Of a DNA stretch of 64,000 nt, positions 56,005-64,000 are shown in pieces. The DNA comes from Parafilimonas terrae (GTDB lineage Bacteria > Bacteroidota > Bacteroidia > Chitinophagales > Chitinophagaceae), in contig NZ_FOXQ01000001.1 in NCBI RefSeq assembly GCF_900115755.1, forward strand, positions 744,001 to 808,000, in the 5' to 3' direction. Both the position numbers and the translations under genes were made by a program. Each line of letters opens with the position of its first letter. Positions within the stretch are counted from its first letter, which is position 1. The notes under the pieces were generated by a model. It saw only the letters and a program-made list of their open reading frames with translations. It was not told the DNA's origin and did no database searches.

Positions 56005-57687
56005 TTATCCGTTCATGCTTGCAAGAAACTCTTCATTGCTTTTTGTGCCGCGCATGCGTTTCAATAGTTCTGTCATTGCTTCTTCCGTATTCATGTCATT
56101 GATATAAAGACGGAGAATATTCATACGCTGAAGAACATCCCTGTCGAGCAGCAAATCATCACGGCGGGTGGATGAAGCCACAAGGTCAATAGCCGGGTAA
56201 ATGCGCCTGTTGGCCAGCCTTCTGTCAAGCTGCAGTTCCATATTGCCGGTGCCTTTAAATTCTTCAAAGATCACTTCGTCCATTTTACTGCCGGTATCAA
56301 TTAATGCGGTTGCAAGAATAGTTAAAGAGCCACCATTTTCAATTTTACGGGCAGCGCCAAAAAACTGCTTGGGTTTCTGCATGGCATTGGCCTCAACACC
56401 ACCACTCAGCACTTTACCGCTGGCCGGGGCCACTGTATTGTGTGCACGGGCAAGGCGGGTAATGCTATCTAATAAAATCACCACATCATGGCCACATTCA
56501 ACAAGCCTTTTTGCTTTTTGCAAAGCAATAGTAGAAACCTTAACGTGCTTTTCTGCCGGCTCATCAAAAGTAGAAGCAATTACTTCAGCTTTCACGCTGC
56601 GCTCCATATCGGTAACTTCTTCAGGACGCTCATCCACCAGCACCACCATTAAATAACATTCAGGATGATTGGCGGCAATGGCATTGGCCACAGCCTTCAG
56701 CAACATGGTTTTACCTGTTTTAGGCTGCGCTACAATTAAACCACGCTGGCCTTTACCAATTGGGGTAAACAGGTCGATAATACGTGTTGAATAATCAGTG
56801 GGGGAAGTAAAAAGGTTCAGCTTTTCATAAGGGAAAAGCGGTGTAAGGTAATCGAAAGGAACCCTGTCCCTTACTTCATCCGGGCTTTTTGCATTAATGG
56901 TTTCAACCTTTAATAAAGCAAAATATTTTTCGCCTTCTTTGGGCGGGCGCACAGCGCCAAAAACGGTATCACCGGTTTTAAGGCCGAATAATTTTATCTG
57001 TGAAGGGGAAACATAAATATCATCGGGAGAAGAAAGATAATTATAGTCGCTGCTGCGTAAAAAGCCATAACCATCGGGCATCATTTCCAAAACGCCTTCG
57101 GCCTGTATAACACCATCAAACTCGATGTTAAATGCAGGCTCTTTGCGGCCAGGACTTGAAGGCTTTGCAACAGGCTCGGCAATTTCTACTTCATCAGGAT
57201 AAACAATAGGTTCATCGCCACCCAGCATGCTTAATAAATTGGCGCCCATTTGTGTGAGGGCATCATCATTATCAACATAATCTTCAGCCGATACGGCTGC
57301 ATCTTCTTCTTCCGGCTGCTCCTCCTTTTTAGGTTCTGCGGCAGCTTTTATCTTTACGCGGGACCGCTTGGGCTTGTCTTCTTTTGCATCGTCTTTTGAA
57401 GCTTTTTCCTTAGAAGAATGTTTCGTTTCCTTTGCAGGTTTCTGCAATGTATCTGTCATTACTTCTGCTTCTTCTGTAGTATTTGCGGTGCTTGCTTTTA
57501 CCGTGCGTTTACGTTTGGGCTTTTCTGCGGTTGCAGTAGCTGCTGCCGGCGTTAATGCCTGTTTATCAAGGATGCGGTAAATAAGGTCTTGCTTGTTTAG
57601 CTTTCCTGCATCAGCAATGTCAAGGTGCTCAGCAATGTCGAGGAGCTCTGGCACCAGCATGTCGTTCAATTGGAGAATGTCGTACAT
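56005..57687 (-). CDS. rho: Transcription termination factor Rho
   Basis: 560 residues, longer than the about 420 of E. coli. Rho_N helical domain (1-45; [34 protein letters not shown]), then a charged Lys/Glu-rich insert of about 140 residues typical of Bacteroidota, a cold-shock-like RNA-binding domain ([21 protein letters not shown]) and the RecA-type ATPase ([34 protein letters not shown]). The hexamer translocates RNA to end transcription. Confidence 0.98.
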   Translation of the reverse strand: MYDILQLNDMLVPELLDIAEHLDIADAGKLNKQDLIYRILDKQALTPAAATATAEKPKRKRTVKASTANTTEEAEVMTDTLQKPAKETKHSSKEKASKDDAKEDKPKRSRVKIKAAAEPKKEEQPEEEDAAVSAEDYVDNDDALTQMGANLLSMLGGDEPIVYPDEVEIAEPVAKPSSPGRKEPAFNIEFDGVIQAEGVLEMMPDGYGFLRSSDYNYLSSPDDIYVSPSQIKLFGLKTGDTVFGAVRPPKEGEKYFALLKVETINAKSPDEVRDRVPFDYLTPLFPYEKLNLFTSPTDYSTRIIDLFTPIGKGQRGLIVAQPKTGKTMLLKAVANAIAANHPECYLMVVLVDERPEEVTDMERSVKAEVIASTFDEPAEKHVKVSTIALQKAKRLVECGHDVVILLDSITRLARAHNTVAPASGKVLSGGVEANAMQKPKQFFGAARKIENGGSLTILATALIDTGSKMDEVIFEEFKGTGNMELQLDRRLANRRIYPAIDLVASSTRRDDLLLDRDVLQRMNILRLYINDMNTEEAMTELLKRMRGTKSNEEFLASMNG

Positions 57688-58013
57688 AAAAAATAATAAT
57701 CCTTATGGAATAATGTAATTTCTCAAAACTTTTTTGAAACGGTTTGGAAGAAATTTTTGGTTAAAAAGAAAACAGGCGAGTGTGATTTTTTTGATTGGAC
57801 TATGTGCTGTTTCCGGCTGCAATGTTACAGAAAAAATTGAAATGAAATAAATTTTTTGAAGCTTTTAACTAACAGTTTCGTACTTGCAAACCTTTCATAT
57901 TATTATATCACACCCTTTCTTTTTTGCAAGTTTTCATCTATGTAAAATTTGTTTTTGTCGCAATCTTTTCTGTTTCAGTCATTGTTATATCTTTTCTTAG
58001 GTACTTTGACAAA
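57688..58013. other. Intergenic region between rho and the LytS-type kinase (326 bp)
   Basis: AT-rich spacer between divergent genes holding both promoters. An in-frame extension of the kinase ORF covers 57924-58013 but contains no family sequence. A degenerate TACTTTG lies just upstream of 58014. Confidence 0.4.
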
Positions 58014-59054
58014 ATGAAGTATAATTTCTTAAGAAAAAAATGGGTGGTGGCCGTATTGCATGTTGTTTGCTGGGTCATACTCTTTTCTTTCCCATTTTTC
58101 TTAAAGGCTACCTATAAAAAAGACCGTCGCCCCCCGCAACCCGATGATGCAGCCCTATTTTATTTTTATTTTTTAAGCAGCGGTATCTGGGCAGGCCTCT
58201 TTTACCTGAACGCTTACATGTTTTTACCATTCCTGTTGCGCACAAAAAAAGTGTGGCAGTTTATTTCACTGCACGTTCTTACACTGGCGGCAGTGTACTT
58301 TTTACATTCACTTTATTTTTCATTGTTTGTGCATCATGTGCCTTTTAAAGCAGAAAATTTTTTCATCTATAACATATTCACCTACTTCTTTATTATTGCA
58401 AGCAGCACGGCTTATTTTTTCCTGCTCGAAAGGCAACAGTCTATCAAACGTTCGCAGGAAAAAGAAACGGAAAATCTTAAAACAGAGTTACTGTTCTTAC
58501 GGTCGCAGGTTAGCCCGCACTTTATGTTTAATGTGCTGAATAATATGGTGGCGCTGGCTCGTAAAAAATCTGATCTGCTGGAAGATTCACTCATAAAACT
58601 TTCATCGCTCATGCGTTATATGCTTTATGAAACAGATGAGCAGAAGGTGCCGCTTGAAAAAGAGGTGGAATATATTCAAAGCTATATAGACCTGCAGCAG
58701 CAGCGTTTTGGCAAAAACGTTAAGGTGCAATCTTCTTTTAACGAAGTGGGATCGGGCAGTGAAATAGAGCCTATGCTTTTAATTCCCTTTGTTGAAAATG
58801 CATTTAAACACGGCACCGGGATTATAGAAGATGCTGTTATAAAAGTTGAATTGAAAGTTGAAAACGGCATCCTTCAGTTTATTGTTAGTAATAAATATAA
58901 CGATGCGCTGAACGCGATAAAAGATAAAGATTCCGGTATAGGGTTGAACAATGTGCAAAGAAGATTAAATTTATTATATGGCCGCAATCATGCCTTACTC
59001 ATCAATAAAAAAGATGGCTGGTTTACGGTTTCACTTCAGATAAATTTACATTAA
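58014..59054 (+). CDS. LytS/YehU-type sensor histidine kinase
   Basis: 346 residues from the ATG at 58014. Four transmembrane segments in the first about 150 residues, a short coiled coil (ERQQSIKRSQEKETENLKTELLFL), then a His_kinase domain with the phospho-acceptor His in SQVSPHFMFNVLNNMV and an ATPase domain (MLLIPFVENAFKHGTG, GIGLNNVQRRLNLLYG). Its stop overlaps the start of the LytTR regulator by 1 bp, so they form a coupled two-component pair. Confidence 0.92.
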   Translation: MKYNFLRKKWVVAVLHVVCWVILFSFPFFLKATYKKDRRPPQPDDAALFYFYFLSSGIWAGLFYLNAYMFLPFLLRTKKVWQFISLHVLTLAAVYFLHSLYFSLFVHHVPFKAENFFIYNIFTYFFIIASSTAYFFLLERQQSIKRSQEKETENLKTELLFLRSQVSPHFMFNVLNNMVALARKKSDLLEDSLIKLSSLMRYMLYETDEQKVPLEKEVEYIQSYIDLQQQRFGKNVKVQSSFNEVGSGSEIEPMLLIPFVENAFKHGTGIIEDAVIKVELKVENGILQFIVSNKYNDALNAIKDKDSGIGLNNVQRRLNLLYGRNHALLINKKDGWFTVSLQINLH

Positions 59055-59758
59055 TGCTGAAATGTATTGCAATAGACGATGAACCGCTGGCGCTGGAATT
59101 GCTGGAAGATAATATAAGCAAAGTGCCTTTTCTTAAACTGGTTACTGCCTGCAATAACCCACTTGAGGCTATGCAGCTATTGCAACAGGAAGAAATTGAT
59201 CTTGTTTTTCTTGATATACAAATGCCGGGCTTAACAGGTTTGCAGTTTATTAAAACAATTACGGCCAAACCCATGTTTATTCTTATTACGGCGTATGAAA
59301 AATATGCCCTGGAAGGCTACGAGCTTGATGTGGTTGATTATCTTGTAAAACCCGTATCGCTCGACAGGTTTATTAAAGCCTGTAATAAGGCCTGGGAACT
59401 GCACCAGCTTAAAACAAAAAAACAGGCCGGGTCTGAGGCGCCGCCTTATTTCTTCATTAATGCAGACTACAGCCTTGTAAAAGTAATTTTTACCGATATT
59501 ATGTGGATTGAAGGGTTGAAAGATTATCTCAAGATACATCTTAAAAGCTCATCCAAACCGCTCGTTGCCCGCATTACAATGAAAGCCATAGAAGAGCAGT
59601 TGCCTGCTTCCATGTTTATACGCGTTCAAAAATCATTTATTGTTTCCAAAGATTACATTACATCCATTCGTAAAAACAGCATTTTTATAAATGATATGGA
59701 GATACCCGTTGGCGATAGCTATAAGGATGCGGTGGCCGAATTAACAGGCAAACATTAA
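59054..59758 (+). CDS. LytTR-family response regulator
   Basis: 234 residues. Receiver domain (CIAIDDEPLALELLEDN; phospho-acceptor Asp in LVFLDIQMPG; Lys in YLVKPV) and a C-terminal LytTR DNA-binding domain (VKVIFTDIMWIEGLKDYLKIHL...FIRVQKSFIVSKDYITSI). Partner of the kinase encoded upstream. The TonB-dependent receptor 158 bp downstream is a possible target. Confidence 0.93.
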   Translation: MLKCIAIDDEPLALELLEDNISKVPFLKLVTACNNPLEAMQLLQQEEIDLVFLDIQMPGLTGLQFIKTITAKPMFILITAYEKYALEGYELDVVDYLVKPVSLDRFIKACNKAWELHQLKTKKQAGSEAPPYFFINADYSLVKVIFTDIMWIEGLKDYLKIHLKSSSKPLVARITMKAIEEQLPASMFIRVQKSFIVSKDYITSIRKNSIFINDMEIPVGDSYKDAVAELTGKH

Positions 59759-59882
59759 CAATTAATTCACCTTCCTTTTGCGTTGAAAATCAACCGCTAA
59801 ACAAGCGCAAAATTTCATTTGCCTTTTGTCGCATTATTTCATCCGCTTGTCTCATTTGGCTTATAATCGTTCGCCCTGTAAA

Positions 59883-59890
59883 TAATTTTG
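59883..59890 (+). promoter_or_regulatory. Candidate -7 box (TAATTTTG)
   Basis: Exact TAnnTTTG match 26 bp before the TonB receptor ATG. A TTTG at 59855-59858 is 24 bp upstream, longer than usual spacing. Confidence 0.4.
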
Positions 59891-59916
59891 CCATTCAAAT
59901 TACAAATACAGAATTT

Positions 59917-62529
59917 ATGAAAAAAGTATTAATGGCGGCGGTATTACTGATTACAACTACAGGCATATTTGCCCAGTTTCCCGCAGGTGGTGGAAAGGGC
60001 CGCCAGGTGCCGAGTATTGGTCATATATACGGAAAAGTGCTTGACAGCATTGGCAAGCCGCTATCTGAAGCAACTATAATCCTGCTGCAAAACCAGTATG
60101 ACAGCGCTACAAAAAAATCGAAACAGGTATTATTTAAAGGCGCTACAACAGAACCCAATGGCGAGTTTAGTTTCAGCGACCTGCCTTTATTTGGCATCAC
60201 TTTAAGAATTTCCGCTGTGGGTTATAAAATGCATGAAGAAAAAATAAGCTTTCAAATGAAAGCGGGTAGCGGAAATGCACCTTCCCAGCAAGGCCAGCAA
60301 ATGGGCGGCAGTAATATGATGAGCGCCCTTGATAAAGATCTCGGCAACATAAAACTTCAGCCCGATGAGGCCAACACCCTGCAAACCGTAACCGTTACCG
60401 GAACATCTGCAGCGCTTAAACTGGATATTGACAAAAAAACATTTAACGTAGATAAAAATATTGTAAGCGCAGGCGGAACGGCGGTTGATGTAATGAAAAA
60501 CGTACCCTCTTTGCAGGTGGATATTGACGGCAACGTTAAGCTGCGCAATGCAACGCCGCAATTATATATTGATGGCAGGCCTACAACGCTTTCATTAGAC
60601 CAGATTCCCGCAGATGCCATTCAAAGCGTGGAAGTAATTACAAACCCTTCAGCTAAATATGATGCAAGCGGCGGCAACGCAGGTATTTTAAATATTGTTT
60701 TAAAGAAGAATAAGAAAACCGGTTATAACGGCAATATTATGGCCGGAGTTGACAGCCGTGGCGGCTATAATGCAGGTGGCAATTTTAGCGTAAGGCAGGG
60801 CAAGGTAAATTTTACCGCAGCGGCAATGCTCAACAGCCGTAAAAGCCTTACAAAGGGCACAACCGACCAGCTTTATTCTTACGATACTTTAAACCTGAAA
60901 AATGTGCATAGCTTTCAAAATACGGAAAGCAAAAACAATGGCGGCTTTATGTTTGGAAGAATAGGGCTTGATTATTTTGTAACCAACAGAACAACCTTAT
61001 CTATATCCGGAACAAAAGTGCATGGCGAATTTAAACCCACTTCATCAAGCGACATTATTACAGACAGCATATATAATGACCATACTGTAAACCTGACCGG
61101 CAACCGTTTATCAAACAACAACAGAACTTTTAACGGAACGGGTGTGCAAGGTGGCGTGGTGCATAACTTCACGAAAGATGGTCACCAGCTTACTGCAGAC
61201 GTAAATTATTTCGGTGGAAAGAACGACGGCTCACAATACATAACAAGTAATACTTTTGGTGGCAGCGCCAACAGCATTACCAACCAACGCCAGGTGTCAG
61301 ATGGCAAAAACAGTTTTTTTACTATTCAAACAGATTATACCAATCCAATTACAAAAAATATTAAACTCGAAACCGGTTTAAGAGCACAGATCAATAAGCT
61401 GGAAAATAATAATCAAACCTATTATGTAAAAGGCTCCGAGTCAATTAAAGTGCCGTCAGCAGGTATAGAATATACCAATACCAATAATGTGTATGCTGCT
61501 TATGCCACTATAACAAGCGCCATTAAGAACTTTGGTTACCAGGTAGGCCTGCGTGCAGAAAGAAGCGATTATTCAGGTATATTGAACGATACAGGACATT
61601 TTACCAATAATTATCCTATCAGTTTATTCCCTTCAGTTTTCTTAAGTTATAAATTGGAAAACAGGCAGGAGTTGCAGGCAAACTTTTCACGCCGCATCAA
61701 CAGGCCTAACTTCTTCCAGCTAATTCCTTATACTGACAGGAGCGATAGTTTATATATCACACGCGGTAATCCAGATCTTCATCCGGAATTCACTAATTCA
61801 TTTGAATTTTCTTACAGCAAAACGTATGGCAAGAACAATATGTTCCTCGCTTCCATCTATTATAAATACACAAACAACCTTATAACAAGTTTCCAGAAGT
61901 CTGAATACAACCAAACGCTCGACAGGGTTGAATGGATCAACACGTATGAAAATGCAAACTCCGCATATTCTTATGGCGCTGAATTAACTTCTGTAAACTA
62001 TGTAACAAAGTGGTGGGATTTTAATTTGAACGTTAACCTTTACAGGTCAAAGATCAACGCAGAAAACCTTAGCACTTTAACACAGGATGGTATGCTGAGC
62101 TGGTTTGGAAAATGGAACAACAATATTAAGTTGCCTGCCAATTTCTCTGTACAATTATCTGCCAATTACCAGAGCAAAACAAACCTGCCGGTTAACCAGG
62201 GCCGCCAGATGTTTGGACCTCCGCAGTCTGCACAGTCAGCTTCGCAGGGTTATATTAAACCTTTCTGGCGCACAGATATTGCTATCAAGAAAACGTTCTT
62301 CAAAAACCAGGCAGGCGCCGTTACACTTAGCGTAAACGATATTTTCAGAACAAGCGCCAACAGGCAGATTTCTTATGCTGAAGATTTCTACCAGGATTAT
62401 TACAGGTTAAATAATCCGCAACTGGTTCGCTTAAACTTTTCTTATCGTTTTGGCAAAATGGATGTTTCATTATTCAAACGCCAGAACAAAAGTCAAAGCA
62501 GCATGGACCAGTCACAAATGGGCATGTAA
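59917..62529 (+). CDS. TonB-dependent receptor, outer-membrane beta-barrel family
   Basis: 870 residues. Signal peptide (ending GIFAQ), a carboxypeptidase-regulatory-like domain (about 32-135; IYGKVLDSIGKPLSEATIILLQN), a plug (about 150-250; VTVTGTSAALKLDIDKKTFNVDKN, VDVMKNVPSLQVDIDGNVKLR, ATPQLYIDGRPTTLSLDQI) and a long barrel of the OMP_b-brl_3 type ending in a Gln/Ser/Met-rich tail. The ligand is unknown; relatives are often tied to LytTR regulators, as here. Confidence 0.92.
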   Translation: MKKVLMAAVLLITTTGIFAQFPAGGGKGRQVPSIGHIYGKVLDSIGKPLSEATIILLQNQYDSATKKSKQVLFKGATTEPNGEFSFSDLPLFGITLRISAVGYKMHEEKISFQMKAGSGNAPSQQGQQMGGSNMMSALDKDLGNIKLQPDEANTLQTVTVTGTSAALKLDIDKKTFNVDKNIVSAGGTAVDVMKNVPSLQVDIDGNVKLRNATPQLYIDGRPTTLSLDQIPADAIQSVEVITNPSAKYDASGGNAGILNIVLKKNKKTGYNGNIMAGVDSRGGYNAGGNFSVRQGKVNFTAAAMLNSRKSLTKGTTDQLYSYDTLNLKNVHSFQNTESKNNGGFMFGRIGLDYFVTNRTTLSISGTKVHGEFKPTSSSDIITDSIYNDHTVNLTGNRLSNNNRTFNGTGVQGGVVHNFTKDGHQLTADVNYFGGKNDGSQYITSNTFGGSANSITNQRQVSDGKNSFFTIQTDYTNPITKNIKLETGLRAQINKLENNNQTYYVKGSESIKVPSAGIEYTNTNNVYAAYATITSAIKNFGYQVGLRAERSDYSGILNDTGHFTNNYPISLFPSVFLSYKLENRQELQANFSRRINRPNFFQLIPYTDRSDSLYITRGNPDLHPEFTNSFEFSYSKTYGKNNMFLASIYYKYTNNLITSFQKSEYNQTLDRVEWINTYENANSAYSYGAELTSVNYVTKWWDFNLNVNLYRSKINAENLSTLTQDGMLSWFGKWNNNIKLPANFSVQLSANYQSKTNLPVNQGRQMFGPPQSAQSASQGYIKPFWRTDIAIKKTFFKNQAGAVTLSVNDIFRTSANRQISYAEDFYQDYYRLNNPQLVRLNFSYRFGKMDVSLFKRQNKSQSSMDQSQMGM

Positions 62530-62554
62530 TATCAATGTATAAATAAACTGGCAG

Positions 62555-62580
62555 AGCCTCGCAACAATTGCGGGGCTTTT
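62555..62580 (+). terminator. Hairpin terminator after the TonB receptor
   Basis: AGCCTCGCA (62555-62563) pairs with TGCGGGGCT (62569-62577) with one wobble, followed by TTTTGTTTT. Confidence 0.8.
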
Positions 62581-62649
62581 GTTTTAATTGGCTATCAATT
62601 ATCAGGTATTAATAATTCTTATAACTTGTGGCATTTAAGATTGCAGTGC

Positions 62650-63618
62650 ATGCTTAAACTTCTGCTTAATTTTAAATGGTGTTATTTGGTGACGGTTATT
62701 TTTTTCTGTCATGCACAAAGCTTTGCCCAGCTTACCTATAACGAATTAAGCGTTCAATACGACAGCCCGTGGACCTACAAAAAATTACAGCTTATTCCTG
62801 TTCGGTTTAAAAATGCCGGCGGCGATAGTGGTTATGCCAATAAGCAAATGTTTAATGGAAAAATAACCAGTTTTGATGATGCCATGCGCAGGCGAAAAAT
62901 AATTGTGAAGGAAATGAGTGAAGGTGGTGCAGACGTATCAACGCTGATGATTAAAAACCGGTCGAATGAAAATATAATGCTGATGAGCGGCGAAATGGTG
63001 CAGGGCGGCAAGCAGGACCGCGCCTTTGGTGAAACAGCTATTATTCCAAAGGGCAGGCGAAAAAACTATGTGCAGGTTTTTTGTGTTGAAAAAGGAAGAT
63101 GGGATAATAAGGCAAAATCTTTCAGGCATGCCGGCACGGCAGATGCCGGCGTGCGCAAACAGATTGATGTTTCCAAACGGCAAAGCAAAGTGTGGAAGCA
63201 GATTGACAGTGAGCTTTCTGAAAAGAATAAAAAGAACCAAACATCAGCTTACCTGAAGGCGTATAATGACAGCACTTATTTTGATACATCGTACCTGCAT
63301 TATTTTATTGAAAAAATGAAAAGTAGCGACAGCGCTTATGGAGGTTTTATTGCTATTACAGGTAACCGCATTATAAGAGCGGATATTTTTGGCGGCACCG
63401 ATCTCTGCCTTGCTGCTTACATTGAAAATATAAAAAGTTATGTGCACACATTGAAACCGGCGGATGGCATTCCATCAAAACCAAAAGAGGCGATAAAAGG
63501 TTTTACGGATAAATTCCTTAAAGATAAAACCACGCAAAAACAATACCTCGCCAAAAATGGCCGCATTTATTATAATGATGGTGTAATAATTCAATTGGTT
63601 GCGTATGATGATGAGTAG
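62650..63618 (+). CDS. Secreted ARPP-1 (DUF6569-like) family protein
   Basis: 322 residues from the ATG at 62650, which opens the signal peptide MLKLLLNFKWCYLVTVIFFC; the frame begins upstream at a TTG (62626). The core ENIMLMSGEMVQGGKQDRAFGETAIIPKGRR followed by VFCVEKGRW matches the ARPP-1 domain described from stress- and phosphatase-associated gene neighbourhoods. The molecular role is unknown. Family assignment is from memory of the motif. Confidence 0.72.
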   Translation: MLKLLLNFKWCYLVTVIFFCHAQSFAQLTYNELSVQYDSPWTYKKLQLIPVRFKNAGGDSGYANKQMFNGKITSFDDAMRRRKIIVKEMSEGGADVSTLMIKNRSNENIMLMSGEMVQGGKQDRAFGETAIIPKGRRKNYVQVFCVEKGRWDNKAKSFRHAGTADAGVRKQIDVSKRQSKVWKQIDSELSEKNKKNQTSAYLKAYNDSTYFDTSYLHYFIEKMKSSDSAYGGFIAITGNRIIRADIFGGTDLCLAAYIENIKSYVHTLKPADGIPSKPKEAIKGFTDKFLKDKTTQKQYLAKNGRIYYNDGVIIQLVAYDDE

Positions 63619-63672
63619 CTTCTTCATGAAATCTGCCGGCGATACTAACGCCCTGCTTTGTAATTTTAACGC

Positions 63673-64000
63673 ATGCTCAATAATCCAAGGTTCACTTCAG
63701 TCTTAAAAAAATACCAGGATACATTCCACGCGGTGGTGCCATTCAATGCAGCAAAAGATAAATTATTGCTGATGAACTTCACCGCAACCAATGCCGATTT
63801 AAATGACAAAGAGCTGGAAGATGCCGGCAAGTTTTCCGCGTATATAGATAAAAAAATAAAAGATGCAGGTGCTGTGTATGGCATTGGCGGCTATACAGAA
63901 TACCGTTCTATTTATAACCGCAGCGACGTATTTGATGTGCCTGGCGCTGAGCCGTGGCGCCTGCATTTGGGCGTAGATATTTGGTGCAATGCAGGCACGC
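63673..64000 (+). CDS. M23 family metallopeptidase (3' end beyond window)
   Basis: An open frame from the ATG at 63673 to the window edge, 109 codons. The visible part ends YGIGGYTEYRSIYNRSDVFD...WRLHLGVDIWCNAGT; HLGVD is the HxxxD zinc motif of LytM/M23 peptidoglycan endopeptidases. No signal peptide is visible in this N-terminus. The second zinc motif (HxH) would be beyond the edge. Confidence 0.78.
   Translation, partial: MLNNPRFTSVLKKYQDTFHAVVPFNAAKDKLLLMNFTATNADLNDKELEDAGKFSAYIDKKIKDAGAVYGIGGYTEYRSIYNRSDVFDVPGAEPWRLHLGVDIWCNAGT

Noticed and set aside
57730-57750. Possible LacI-type site TGAAACGGTTTGG upstream of the LytS-type kinase
   Set aside because: Half-sites are not properly symmetric and the length is one base short of the family pattern; likely chance.
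58412-58612. Minus-strand open frame within the LytS-type kinase
   Set aside because: Shadow of a strong coding region; no start context or family features.

Overview
This 64 kb window is chromosomal DNA from a member of the Bacteroidota, most likely Chitinophagales/Chitinophagaceae-like (lineage inferred from gene content only). The evidence is a SusC/SusD pair, TonB-dependent receptors of Bacteroidota type, two secreted proteins with type IX secretion (T9SS) C-terminal sorting domains, a Y_Y_Y/propeller histidine kinase, LytS/LytTR pairs, a Rho with a long charged N-terminal insert, and repeated TAnnTTTG -7 elements. I see no rRNA, tRNA, CRISPR array, transposase, integrase or plasmid functions. 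It reads as ordinary core chromosome with a few accessory islands.

Layout. 1-1314 (-): edge-truncated CvpA-like protein and an SPFH/band-7 protein. 1638-3626: secreted adhesin-like T9SS substrate carrying a peptidase-S74 chaperone domain. 3683-7523 (-): propeller histidine kinase plus LuxR-type regulator. 7548-9441: peptidase T and a small membrane protein. 9768-15608: complete RND efflux operon (periplasmic adaptor, pump, outer-membrane factor). 15627-19526: FKBP-type isomerase, Hsp15-like protein, trmD, thioredoxin-fold protein, MarC and a secreted unknown. 19632-22850 (-): a B12 riboswitch followed by a BtuB-like receptor, a Cys-rich CWC protein and a DUF71 ATP-pyrophosphatase, which looks like a B12-salvage operon. 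22975-26808: ECF sigma operon with a membrane-anchored regulator/barrel protein, a LVIVD-repeat lipoprotein and a barrel protein. 27071-28519: two tandem PTPS/QueD paralogs and folE. 28520-29797: a frameshifted GNAT gene and regulatory-looking noncoding DNA. 29798-40266: SusC, SusD and two large FG-GAP/ASPIC lipoproteins. 40285-43020 (-): CHAP-like protein with an eCIS-cargo-like leader, Tat-exported Gfo/Idh/MocA oxidoreductase, small secreted protein. 43091-45274: rpoN and a PAP2-like membrane protein. 45347-46701 (-): two zinc-ribbon membrane proteins, one a CPBP protease. 46888-53673: small Cys protein, MeaB, LON-domain protein, coaX, outer-membrane protein, lptC, murQ and a T9SS-secreted propeller-like protein. 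53901-57687 (-): dnaK and rho. 58014-62529: LytS/LytTR pair and a TonB-dependent receptor. 62650-64000: ARPP-1 family protein and an edge-truncated M23 peptidase.

Functional themes are outer-membrane uptake (B12, a SusCD substrate, one more TonB receptor), envelope maintenance (lptC, murQ, M23, RND pump, CPBP protease) and cofactor metabolism (CoA, pterins, B12). MeaB implies a B12-dependent mutase elsewhere in the genome, which fits the B12 uptake operon here. The points most worth a second look are the SusCD/FG-GAP island with a LacI-type operator-like palindrome upstream, the orphan CRP-like palindrome/promoter/terminator module after folE, the tandem PTPS genes, the homopolymer frameshift in the GNAT gene, and the eCIS-leader-like CHAP protein.
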